Shown one piece after another: positions 1-10,904 of a DNA stretch of 64,000 nucleotides (position 1 is the first letter of the stretch; each line of letters opens with the position of its first letter). Position numbers and translations under genes: made by a program. The notes under the pieces were generated by a model. It ran no database searches, was not told the DNA's origin, and saw nothing but the letters and a program-made list of their open reading frames with translations. The DNA comes from Branchiostoma floridae (Eukaryota; Chordata; Leptocardii; Amphioxiformes; Branchiostomatidae): contig NC_049986.1 of assembly GCF_000003815.2 (NCBI RefSeq), positions 11,196,699-11,260,698 on the forward strand. Reading direction: 5' to 3'.

Positions 1-1177
1 ATCCTGGGAGCGTGCCCAGAGGCAGGTGGGAAGGATCCTGGAGGAGATTGCCAGACTGCTGATGGGCTGCAAGAGCGTGGGTGAGTTATGGGTGGGGAAC
101 ATGGGTTGGTAACATGGGTGAGTTATGTCATGGGTGGGGAACATGGGTCAGTGTGTAACAATGTGGGTGAGTTACAATGTCATGGGTGGGGAACATGAGT
201 TGGTAACTTGGGTGGGTAATGTGTGTGGGGTGACTTCATGGTGAGTAATGTGGTTAAGTAGTAATGTGTGTGGGTAGCCTCATTAGTGAGTAAGTTATGT
301 GGTTATTTTCAAACATGATGGATAATCTCTTGTAACAAATTGTTATTGCAAGTCTGGAGAAAATTGTAGCCATAGTGCCTTATCTGTACAGAAATCTGAA
401 GAAAAACTTGAATTATTTCTCCTCTGTATGTCTTAGATGGAATGTACCACCAGTTCTATGGAGATGAGTTCCTGCGGCTGTTGTTGCTGCGGTTCGTGTT
501 CTGTTACTGCGTCTTCAGACTGCACAGGGCATTCAAGGTCAGTTTATATGTTGCCATATGTACATTCCTTCTTCTCTTACAAATTTTTAATAGATCTGTG
601 CAAAAAAGGTTGAATTCTATTACAACTTTCATCCTGCTATCTTCTCCACGTATAGCAAATCTGACGCTATCTGGCTTTTAGCTAGGATTTTATTGTAGGG
701 GATCCAAATTTCTTAGTGACTAAGATTCACCACGTGGGGAACACTATAGATGCAAGGTTTTATAGAAGTTTAAGTTAAAATGGTGCATTCTCAGGTATCC
801 TGAAGGGCAAATTACTGTCCTAGTGGTCTTCAACTGTGACCTAGTGGCATTGCTGGTCAATTTTTATGCTCATCAGAGGATCTGCTCCCGAGTGTAAGGG
901 CCTCTTCAGGGTGTCTAGAGCATCCACTTTCTTATTATTTTCAGAACAGTGTGTTAAATTGATGCCTGGCTATAAGCCTGGTTGCTACATGTGTTTTTGC
1001 CAAAGTAACTATTTTTTACATATTCCCCAGGGCCCAGCATACTACCCCCAGTGTCACCCCGAGCTGCCGAAGAACGAAGTTCTGGAGGCGCTGACCGTGC
1101 AGAAACAGCTGCTGGATCTGGCTTCCACCCTGGACATCAGAGCCATGTTCTACGAGATAGATGAGTCTCTAGAGTAA
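1..1177 (+). CDS. C-terminal three exons of an unidentified conserved protein (5' end outside window)
   Basis: Three exons join in frame. The first runs from before the window to 80 and ends at a GTGAGT donor. The second is 437-537 (acceptor TCTTAG, donor GTCAGT). The third is 1031-1177 (acceptor CCCCAG, stop TAA at 1175-1177). Phases are 1 and 0, so the join is consistent. The visible 108 or so residues are helical, with a hydrophobic arginine-rich stretch (FLRLLLLRFVFCYCVFRLHR) and an acidic tail ending FYEIDESLE. This looks like the end of an alpha-helical repeat or scaffold protein, but I do not recognise the family and give no function. The reading frame is open across all three exons and codon use looks normal, so it is probably a real gene. 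The upstream part is missing. Confidence 0.7.
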
Positions 1178-3480
1178 CAGTCTTATATGTGGTAACCAAT
1201 ATGTTTGACCTACTGTGTAGTGTATGAACTGTATGAACAAAAAGGTTTATCCTTGTCAAAAGTCAATCTTTTATTAGATAAAAAAAATCATTGATCCTTT
1301 CAACAGTCAATCTTTTATTAGATAAAAAAATCATTAATACGTTGGGAGCAAAACTTTCTATAGAAAGATAAAGAGCTTCCACTAGTCAGTCAGAGACAGG
1401 TCAAAGAATTATGATTTTTTAATGCATTTGTGTAGCATGACAGTTGTTTTACCCATCTTGCCAGCAACAGTACATGACACTTAGTTTTGCTTGCCGATCT
1501 GGTATATGCACATGGACAGGTGCAATTAAAATTTGCATGGGAGTTTAGATTACCATCTATTACCATTGAGACAATAAAAGATATCTTTAGCATCTGAAGC
1601 TCCATTCATATAGGTACATGTAGATATGATTTTGTTCTAGTGGAATTGTTTGATCATCTCACATATAGGCCCACATCCTTAGCTGAATTCTGCACTAAAA
1701 GCATTCAAAATGTGCATGTACATCAATGAAGGGTCTCTTTTTTTCAGTTCCACCTCAGTTGTATAAGGTAGAAACAGATTTTTGTTATGGCAAACTTATT
1801 ACATGTAATAGAACTGTACTCTCTACATCAAGCCATTACCCATTTACCTCCTGGATGTGATAAAACTCAGAACTTCTAGATCACAGGTATGTGTAGTTCA
1901 GTAAGTAGACTTGTCCCATGAATGTTTAGGTAGCTAGTTACATGTACCAAGGAGTTTGTGATATTACAACAATAAGTAGATAGGAAAACGTCTGAAGTGT
2001 CCGCTGTAAGTATTTGCTGTTGATAAAAAGTATTTATTGTTGACGAATGTTAAAGTACTACTGTTGTACATATGGATATATCTCTATATATATTGCTGTG
2101 TTGCAAAGCCACATATTGCTGTGCCAAATGAACATTTGTTGCCAATGTCCTTCCTTTCAAGTTAATGTATGACAGATATCATCATGTAGAAACTGTCACA
2201 ATAGATGTGAGTTAGTAATGTGCTAGTATGCTAAAAAGCTTTTTGTAAACCTATGGTAGCTATCGTTGTTTCATATTAGCCAGATCATTCATAACAGTCT
2301 AGAGTGAAATTCAGAATCTTTGTAGGTGGTTTCAATGATTAAGCATTTATAACTCTGAATTCTTATGTAGGAATGTTAGTGTGTAGCACAGGTTATAGAT
2401 AAATAAATGAAAATAAAGTGAAAAACAAGTAATCAAAGTCATATAGACAGACTTCACCATATTGACAAGTCATCAACAATATTGACAGACTTAAACTGTC
2501 TGAACCAGTTTGTTTGAGTGAGTGTTTCTAACATTTACTGTTGGATATTACTGTCTTGTATGTCATTTTCATCCTGTCACAAGATGTAACAGTGATGCTG
2601 ATTGGACTATTCCCACCTAAATCAAAATGTAATACTAATAGCTATCCTTATTGTTAAATTCCCACCCATACCAAAATGAAACAACCAACCTGATTGAAGG
2701 ATTCCAAATGAAACTCATGCTTTTTAAGTTTTTGAAAGCCCTTGTGTACTCTGTTATAACAATTCTATGAAGTTTGGTTTAAAAAGGTATATATTTATAT
2801 ATTTGGATCCATTTATTTTCTATCATAAGTTTTATTAAAAACTTTAGGCTAATTTTACTCATACTTACTTGTTTATGTTTTCTTAAGAGGCATGTAAGTT
2901 GTACAATTCTATAATACTTTTTAATCATTGTTGGTTTGTATCTGTTCAACATTTGTATATTCATATTCGTTGTTGAATGTGATATATGTTTTTTTCTGCT
3001 TACCTGGCTATTTTCATGTATAATTTGTGTAACTTTCTTATTTCAAGTATGTTTACAGACAGGAATTACACTTCCAATTATATACTTTTAGTTACACATA
3101 GAGTATATTAAATGTGTCTTTATTCTGGCTATTGTAGATATAGCATTGGAGCTGTGTACATTTGTATGACAACAGTTTCAGTATTGTCTTGAAGCTTCAA
3201 TTACATGTATTTACATTGTTGTTGGATATTTTGTTGTACTTTGTTCATTTGTTATAATGCTTAACCAACCAGTCCACTTCTTTACCCTTTTGTACAATCT
3301 CTTTAGCTTGGGCTTTGATATTGTTCATTGAAATAAAACATCGAAATATTGAATAACCAACACTCAGGGATCTTTTAGATTGTAACCATATTAGCAATAT
3401 AGAAAATTAAGATATTCTATCTACTACACAGACTATATAGATGATCTTGGGTAATACATTTGTAGGTTCACACAACAAAT
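1178..3480 (+). other. 3' UTR and AT-rich spacer
   Basis: No coding exon is seen. Candidate poly(A) signals AATAAA lie at 2402-2407, 2412-2417 and 3332-3337 on the + strand, so at least part of this stretch is likely the 3' UTR of the preceding gene. A direct repeat of about 30 bp (GTCAATCTTTTATTAGATAA and following A-run) occurs at about 1261 and 1309, 48 bp apart. Confidence 0.4.
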
Positions 3481-3530
3481 CCTAATGTCTATATTGCCCC
3501 GAGGACGGTAGGAAACGACATGTATTCACA

Positions 3531-3662
3531 TACCCTGGGAGCCAGGCAGGACCGGGTAGCTAGCGAGTTTTGTTCAGGGATCCAAGGCAGTCAGCTAGCC
3601 CGCCGATCTCACATAAGCACTCCGGGGAGTTTAAGCCTGAAGGAGTTATAAAAGAACTCTGC
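3531..3662 (+). repeat. Dispersed repeat, 'ACCCTGGGAGCCAG' family, one arm
   Basis: This begins TACCCTGGGAGCCAG and runs through a conserved block ending in CTCCGGGGAGTTTAAGCCTG. The same block recurs about 300 bp downstream at 3829 with roughly 90% identity by eye. Related ends occur at 30289-30508 and 49113-49267. It is probably a non-autonomous inverted-repeat DNA element represented here by one arm. Confidence 0.6.
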
Positions 3663-3828
3663 TAACGCTTTACACTAATTCCACACACTGCCCCTTTCAC
3701 TTGTGGTACCCACAACCAAAAAGACAGATGGGTCAATTATGTTTATGTCATCTACAGCACTTGTTATCATAATCAATATGCATTAGTCATGCCAAACGGT
3801 GGGGACTTGCCAAGATATCTGTGAATAC

Positions 3829-4017
3829 TACCCTGGGAGCCAGCCGGGATCGGACAGCTAGCGAGTTTTGTTCAGGGATCCAAGGCAGTTAGCCTGCCGA
3901 TCTCACATTAGCGCTCCGGGGAGTTTAAGCCTGAAGAAGTTATTAAAGGGCAGGTGGACTTCATCGGGCTTAAACTCCCCGGGGTGCTAATAGGAGATCG
4001 GTGGGCCTGACTGTCCG
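3829..4017 (+). repeat. Dispersed inverted-repeat element, 'ACCCTGGGAGCCAG' family, second copy
   Basis: This copy starts TACCCTGGGAGCCAGCC and carries an internal palindrome. GCGCTCCGGGGAGTTTAAGCC (about 3910-3931) pairs with GGCTTAAACTCCCCGGGGTGC (about 3967-3988), and the flanks GCCTGCCGATCTC and GAGATCGGTGGGC also pair. The right terminal repeat is not clear, so this end may be truncated. Confidence 0.6.
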
Positions 4018-4820
4018 GACCACCGAATAAACTGTCCTAGGTTTGCTATCAAGTTGATGTCAAACATAGTTTCCCCTTCCAATATGAGATATTGATTTGT
4101 GGGTTGTTTATTTAACATCCTCGACAGAACGTAGAGGCTGATGTTGTAAAATATAGACTTGCATTTAAAGTATTTGTTGAGATAGGGCCCTGTTAATGAC
4201 CTGAAATTCCCATAATGAGAAGCTAATCATGAGAAGCTTGATGATCGCCTTGTCTGACCTGAAACATAATGACTTCAGCAATTATTTACTTGCACGCCAT
4301 TGATAGTAACCTCTGGCAGTTTTGTATTCGGCCTGGTCTCATATATCTTGTTTCAAATAGCACAATGTGGAACATCTGTATGCATAGGCATTCCAATAAT
4401 AAGAGTCACTAAACAAGTCTTTTACATTTTGTCTTATTCGTTTAATACACCAGTACATCCAGAAGGATTTTTTTTTCTCGATAAAACAGCGATTCTGTAA
4501 CGCCCATCTCTGTGCGGGTAAATTATGATGATAGGCAGCACCTGTGCCACGATATTCATTGGGGATGAGGAAGGTGGTTGTAAGAACAAGATAACACACA
4601 TTGTCAAGTAAACAATACATTATTGTTCTTTCGGGGGTATAAATATTTTATTGTTTCACAAAATAGATAACATAGATGAATGTGATGACTTATCAGATAT
4701 GTTAACCAATCCACACACCCTATAATTATATATACAGAATTCTACAGGAAAATTTCATCTAACGTTACATGTACAAGCTAGTAGACAAACAGGCTTTCAC
4801 AAAATAAGATTAAACTTTTG
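4018..4820. other. Spacer without recognised genes
   Basis: AT-rich DNA with short overlapping open frames on both strands (about 4300-4620). None shows splice context or a recognisable motif. I see no gene here. Confidence 0.4.
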
Positions 4821-6518
4821 ATGTGGCAGCCCTTCAGAAAGAGACAATCACAGGGAATGTACACCTGAACACCGCTTTTGGCAAAGTGCTAAGGAAACGT
4901 CTCGTGTATGATCCACTAACCAATTGTTATATTCTTAAGATTGTCTTGAATATCATCATTCTTCATTTTAAATGGTCGTACTTTCGAACTTTAGGCCAAT
5001 TAAGGCTCCAAAATTCTAACCCCTTTGCGAGCCTTCCGCTATTTCCCCATTCTCGAAAAGATCTATATTTTGGCAATTTGGCGGTCGTTTAACAGTTTTC
5101 TGGCCGCGGTCGTGATCGGTACTGCAGATTAGGCTCTGATAGGGTATAACCTCCCAATTTGTAAATCTGTCAAAACGTACAACAGATCAAGCTCAAATTC
5201 AGCAAATGCCTTCCCTAACAGATCACGACACCATCACAAATATTTAGAATTAGATTTCAGACTTTTCAAAAACACCAGTTGACAATTTGTGGATGACTCA
5301 CGCGTAGCCATTTAACAAGGTGCCCGTCCGTCAAAGCGCCCCCTACATTAATGTACAGATTACCTTTTGTGCGTAATGAGTTCATTTAAGATATATATGG
5401 ACATCATCCGCCTTTCCATGACAATTTTGGCATTTCATTCAACTGTTTGTCCGCTTGTATGGGGTGATGGACTGTCAGAGAAGCCCGACCATCACTCAGA
5501 AAACATTACGATTTCACCCCGACATCTGCTCGGAGACCTGATCCGATTTCTCATGAGTCTTACAACTTTGGCCTTTTACTTTACTTTTCATCCTCTTATG
5601 TAACAAACATTTGGAAAACAAGCCGTCATTGATATAACAAAGAGATATACCTGCAAAAGGTATAGATTGGTAGACTGATTTTCTAAAAAAAATACTGTAC
5701 TGTGTGTCCAAGGAGCTCCTTGGTGTGTCTTAGCCTCTTTGCAACAATGCCATTTTTTAGATATCAAATATCAGACTGGCATGGTTTGCTGATGATACTG
5801 TTCTCAAATAAATCATTCATACCAGAAGGAAAGACATCGAACGTCCAACCTACAATTCCAGACTGCTAGGAAATTTCCAAAATGACAGCCAATGTTGAGT
5901 AAAAGGCTAGATTTGTCAGGAGAAAGCGGGTGATGTCTTCCTTTATACTTTATCGAACAAAAACATGATGTGTTTATGAATGTAGGCGGCGCTTCGAAAA
6001 ACGGCCACCATGTAACATGGGCTCCTTGCAAGGCGCATAGAAGTTTATAATTTTTATGTCAACTCGTGTACTTACAATTCTGACATCTCATTCTAGATGT
6101 AAGTGAGGACGTCTTGACCTGTTTGGAAAAGTATTCACGGGCTTTAGCCTAAAGTCGTATATATTTTCGCATTTTTACAAGTTGGAGGTTATACCCTTTG
6201 AGAGCCTAATCTGCAGTACCGCTCCCGNNNNNNNNNNNNNNNNNNNNNNNNNNNNNNNNNNNNNNNNNNNNNNNNNNNNNNNNNNNNNNNNNNNNNNNNN
6301 NNNNNNNNNNNNNNNNNNNNNNNNNNNNNNNNNNNNNNNNNNNNNNNNNNNNNNNNNNNNNNNNNNNNNNNNNNNNNNNNNNNNNNNNNNNNNNNNNNNN
6401 NNNNNNNNNNNNNNNNNNNNNNNNNNNNNNATATGACATGTCTCCTTTACACTGTTGAATAGAAGTGGTCGATTTTGCAAATTCTCTGTGATTGTCTCTT
6501 TCTGAACAATAGCCACAT
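4821..6518. mobile_element. 1.7-kb element with long (about 345 bp) terminal inverted repeats, interrupted by an assembly gap
   Basis: The left end ATGTGGC...TTCAGAAAGAGACAATCACAG (4821-4853) is the reverse complement of the right end (6486-6518). A second paired block, TACTGCAGATTAGGCTCT with GGGTATAACCTCC (about 5118-5155), matches the reverse complement of about 6185-6220. The paired blocks lie at equal distances from the two ends, so the arms are about 340-350 bp each. The gap at 6228-6430 falls inside the right arm. The core (about 5165-6170) has no recognised transposase. A perfect 16-bp palindrome (CCAAGGAGCTCCTTGG) sits at 5708-5723. The architecture suggests a foldback or non-autonomous DNA transposon; the superfamily is unknown. 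Confidence 0.7.
6228..6430. other. Assembly gap (203 N)
   Basis: A run of N inside the right arm of the inverted-repeat element at 4821-6518. Such arms are hard to assemble, which may explain the gap. The true length is unknown. Confidence 0.99.
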
Positions 6519-7682
6519 TCGTTGAGATAAATATGTGACAGTGCTTTGTCTGTTGTCTATCGATCGATTCAATTTGGAATGCATGATAATATATGTGGAC
6601 TATCTAATGAATAACAGTGCAATATAACATCGGACGCTGGGAGGTGCTTCTTGATGGCTGGCCGCGAATTTCAAAATTATCCAAGATTTCTTTCAGGGGT
6701 TCCATTCTATAATACAAAATGATGAATTCCAGTTCAGATTTCATTCTGATTACCCTGATGATTATTTTCACATACATAGACACATACCTGGCGTTGAAAC
6801 TTTATCTTTCTGTACAGGTAATACTACCTAGCTACTTAATTCTTTTCCTGAGAGTCATATCCGATATCTGTTACATAACTTTGCTATGCTTCCAATTGTT
6901 ATCTGTTTTTGTCGAATATCAAAATCTCACTTATCATGTTTTCAGAATTGATACCGAGGATAATGAGAGTAAAGACTGCGACGCTGGAATGGCTTCACAA
7001 ATTTACGTCATCTTTAAGCAATTTATACAGTTTTCTTTACCCCGTTTGCCTCATTGCGAGGTTTACGTTGTTTATTACATAATTATACGAATGAAAAAGC
7101 TCAACACATAAAAGCAGGATAGATCCATCTGCATTGGAGGAGAGCAGGCCATTTATTTACACATGCGGCATGTAAAGTTAAGTTTGGTAAAAAAAAGAAT
7201 CTCACAATTTCTTACTTCGACAATTCTAGCAACAAAGACAACATCAACAAAACATGACAAGACAAAGTCCATTCATTAACTATTTTGGCTGCCATGAACT
7301 CTACCATGGAGAGCTAGTCGAAACATAAAAGAAAATTCACTGAAAATAGCGTCAACATTCTCTTTACCAAATCTAGCTAGTCTTTTGTCATGAAAGAGTT
7401 TTCACACTTTTCATCACCCCTTTCCAGAATTCCTACAAGTACATTTATCATCACAAAATCGCACACTGAAAAATAAAGCAAGCAAAAAAACTGAATAAAT
7501 CTTTGTACTTTGTACAATATATAGATTCACATATGTCATTTCACATGGTGACAACAAACATGTTATGTTGCATTGATAGGCAATTGATATGGACGTTTCC
7601 AAAGTTTCCGAGGTGGGAAAGGGGTTAAGAGAAAACAATTCTGTCAGAGGTCTTAACAAACAAAACCTGATAGTAGGATGGA
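6519..7682. other. AT-rich spacer without recognised genes
   Basis: The longest open frame (6719-7111, +) encodes a hydrophobic low-complexity peptide with no recognised domain or splice context. I treat it as chance in AT-rich DNA. Nothing else is recognised. Confidence 0.4.
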
Positions 7683-8040
7683 AGCCTGGTATCCATATCA
7701 TACTACAGCTAGCACCAGTCCGCTCATCTGATGACTTCTAGCTTGCCAAATCGCCCAGCACCCGGCCGTCATAATTTGGACGTCATTGATTATTCCGGGT
7801 ATTCTTTACTATAGAAGCAGTGAATCGGGGACGGAACTACTGTGTACATGTTCAATCCCTTTCATCATACCGTTGCGAAGACCGCGTAACCTGCAGCCAA
7901 TCAAAGCTCTCGCTCATAATTCTAGTCGAGTATCATACTGCCAAACGGTCTTGTATTTAACGGGTACCGGACTTTTTGGCTTGCAACCAATCAGAGGTCA
8001 GAGGAGCGACCCGGAGATAGAATAGTATGGATACCAGGCT
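7683..8040. repeat. Inverted-repeat (MITE-like) element, 'AGCCTGGTATCC' ends
   Basis: The left end AGCCTGGTATCCATATCATACT pairs with the right end AGTATGGATACCAGGCT, giving a 358-bp element with terminal inverted repeats of about 17-20 bp. The ends resemble the AGCCTGGGTACC ends of the elements at 12082-12206 and 13605-13748. It lies just downstream of the Neverland-type gene. Confidence 0.65.
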
Positions 8041-8395
8041 GACAAGGCCTTGCCTTCCCCTCAGACCATTATGTTGGAAAATGGCGCCCTTACAGTAATT
8101 CCTTTTCAAAAGTTGAAGGGTTACAATATGTTGGGATACAATATATTGAACGATGGTCCTCAAGAAAATGTTGCTTTGTGAGAATTCGAAGATCTTAACA
8201 TTCTAAGATTTAAATTTGCTCTGTTCTTTTGACATCAAGGAGCCTTCATCTTGATGATACATAAGCATCATCGGACAAGAAAATATATCATATTCATGTG
8301 AAGTTCGTATTGGATAGCAATCAACATAAACGAGAGATGGAGATGAAATTTGGCCCCTTTCAACTTTTGAAATGGAATCTCCGTGCAGACGACAT

Positions 8396-10824
8396 CTACC
8401 AGTCCAGACTGTTCCTCTCAAACTTGAACCTGGGGCTGTTCTGGCTGTAGAACTGGGAGTACCAGCGGCGGTGCCGGGAGATGCTGGAGTCTTCCCGCAC
8501 CAGCAGCGGTCTCGGCACGTAGCACTTGTTGTTCCAGATCATGATGTCTCTCTCCACCTGGGGACAAGTGGAAGAGAAATATATAGTTCTATATTTCCTG
8601 CGTAGATTTGGTATTTAAAAAAATTCAGTACCTTATTACCTTTCGATGAGAAAGTCGTTCACATCACGTAAGTCAAAACTATAGCTAGTCATACAATAAA
8701 ACGAGAACAGCGCATATTACTTCTGACCATTTCTGTCATCGCATCTTGATGTTAAAACAATTTCGCAAGCAAAAGTTTAATTTCCAGTAAGAAAAGACGT
8801 CTTGGGAAGTTGTTACCTGTACGGACTCTCCCCAGAGTAAGAACTTGGCGAGGCAGGTGGGCACCCACCGCCCGGTGTACACGCTGTGAGTCAGCCTCTG
8901 CAGCAGGGGTTCCACAGGTGTGATGGACTGCACCAGCATGAAGTTCCCAAATCCGGACTCCAGGAACAGGAACACGATACCAGGGCCGATCTGGGGAAGG
9001 ACAGACCGACTCTATAATGAAATGTGCGCCCCAAGCTTATGGCTCATTAACATCTCATTAAATGTACAACATGTACGCCCCAGAAGCCTGCAGCCTCAAA
9101 CGGACCATCGTATGGGCCTGATACGGGATAGTAGAATCTGGCATAAAATCTGGAAATTGGCCAGGGGAGTCGGTCCACGACAAAGTAACTCCACTAGTAG
9201 CAAACCTTCCCTGCATGGCAAATCATTGTCCCTATAATAGCCAGCGTAGTCAGTCTGGTAGAGACTAGCATCTTTAATTTGGCTGCCGTTTCGGTCTACA
9301 CACTAATCTCAGCAGGACCATTTGAGTTTCATGAATGCGCAAGTAAATGCGCAAGCAAACAATGCAAAAATAGCCCCTTATTGATAGATTTCAATATTCT
9401 TCAATCAGAGGTTTCGGTCGGGGTTATTTTTGTATGGCCATTTCTACGATTCTGTTTCCGTAGAGGGGGGAAATGAAAACCTCTGCTTTCAATATTCTAG
9501 ATACAAATATACAAAATCTGTAAAGTCAAGTTCAACTGTAGTCAACCCGAGTGTCACTCACCTGTCGGGCAGTGGCCTTGATGTCTGCGATGGAGATCCT
9601 ATGACCGAACAGGTACATCATGTGCTGTGTGAGCATGGTGCTGCTATGCGCGTCAGGTGCCGGGTCAGGCTGCCACTCCGCCCGCCACACGTGCTTAGCG
9701 AAGTCCCAGGAGGAGGAGTAGATACTGGAGAGGTCCACACCGGCGGCCACGATCGGTCCGTGCAGGTAGTTCAGGTGAGCGATGTCTGCCGCGTTCTCTG
9801 GAACCTCCTGGTTAACATTCAAGTTCAGCAGAATTTAACATACCTCGAGTTAGACTCTTCGATTTCCAAACTTAAACTTGGGTGGTAATAATGATTGAGT
9901 TACTATCAGAAAATTTTCGTGAATGACAACATCAAGTCTTCTTTGAATCACCTCAAAGGCTTGAAGTTCTGCATGCCTGACACGTGCACGTGAGACACAT
10001 GTATGATAGAACAGAGAGGGCAAGTAATACATATCAAATTACTATAGCATGTCATGTTTTTATTAGATTTTAATGAAATAGCGCATGGTTTAAATGGGAC
10101 ACGTCTGTCGTCAAAGCACCTTTTCGGCTTGATAAGCAAAGTATCTGTCGAACTAGCACTCGGTAATTTCAAAGGTGCTGATTTCTTCCGTTCAGCTCAC
10201 AACACATACACTGTGATAGAAAATGCGTTTAACAGTTTACGAGGCCTATTATGGTTCTAGATTTTAATGCAATAACGCATGCTCTAATTCAGGTACGTCT
10301 GTCTTCAAAGCAGGCTTGTCATAAGCAAAGTACATGTGCATGTCCAACTAGCATTCATCGGAAATGTCAATAGTCCCGATTTCTTCGTTCAGTTTACAAC
10401 ACACTGCGACAACATATTCCTTAAAGTTAAACAGTTTACGGTGTCTGTATTTACCTCGATATGTGCGTTGATGATGTGTTCGGTGGTGCCCCGACAGGTC
10501 CAGTCGCCGCTGGCTATCTCATCTATGATGGGCGGTGTCCAGGTGGGCTCTATCCCGTCACAGTGATACCAGATGTAGACACACCCATTCCTCTCCAGGC
10601 ACGGCCACGACTTCACTCGGGCGAAATCAGGAACTAATCAAGTACAAAGTAGTGTTGTTAGAAATGCTGGGTCACATCTGCGAACAGGGGCCCCACTGGG
10701 CTGTTTGCGAGGACAACAAACAAAAGTGTATAATGATCAAGAAATATACATAGCTTATGCTCATAACTATCTTTTAGGCGTTTTTGTTTTGTTTTACTTG
10801 TTTTGTGTTACTTTTTAATGTTTT

Positions 10825-10904
<80 letters not shown>

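Noticed and set aside
6719-7111. 130-codon open frame on + encoding a hydrophobic peptide
   Set aside because: AT-rich DNA beside an inverted-repeat element, no recognisable domain, no splice context; likely chance.
9101-9300. Possible inverted-repeat element in nvd intron 4
   Set aside because: It shares a GATAGTAGAAT(C/T)TGGCA word with 56020-56045 and 48630, but I could not define matching ends.
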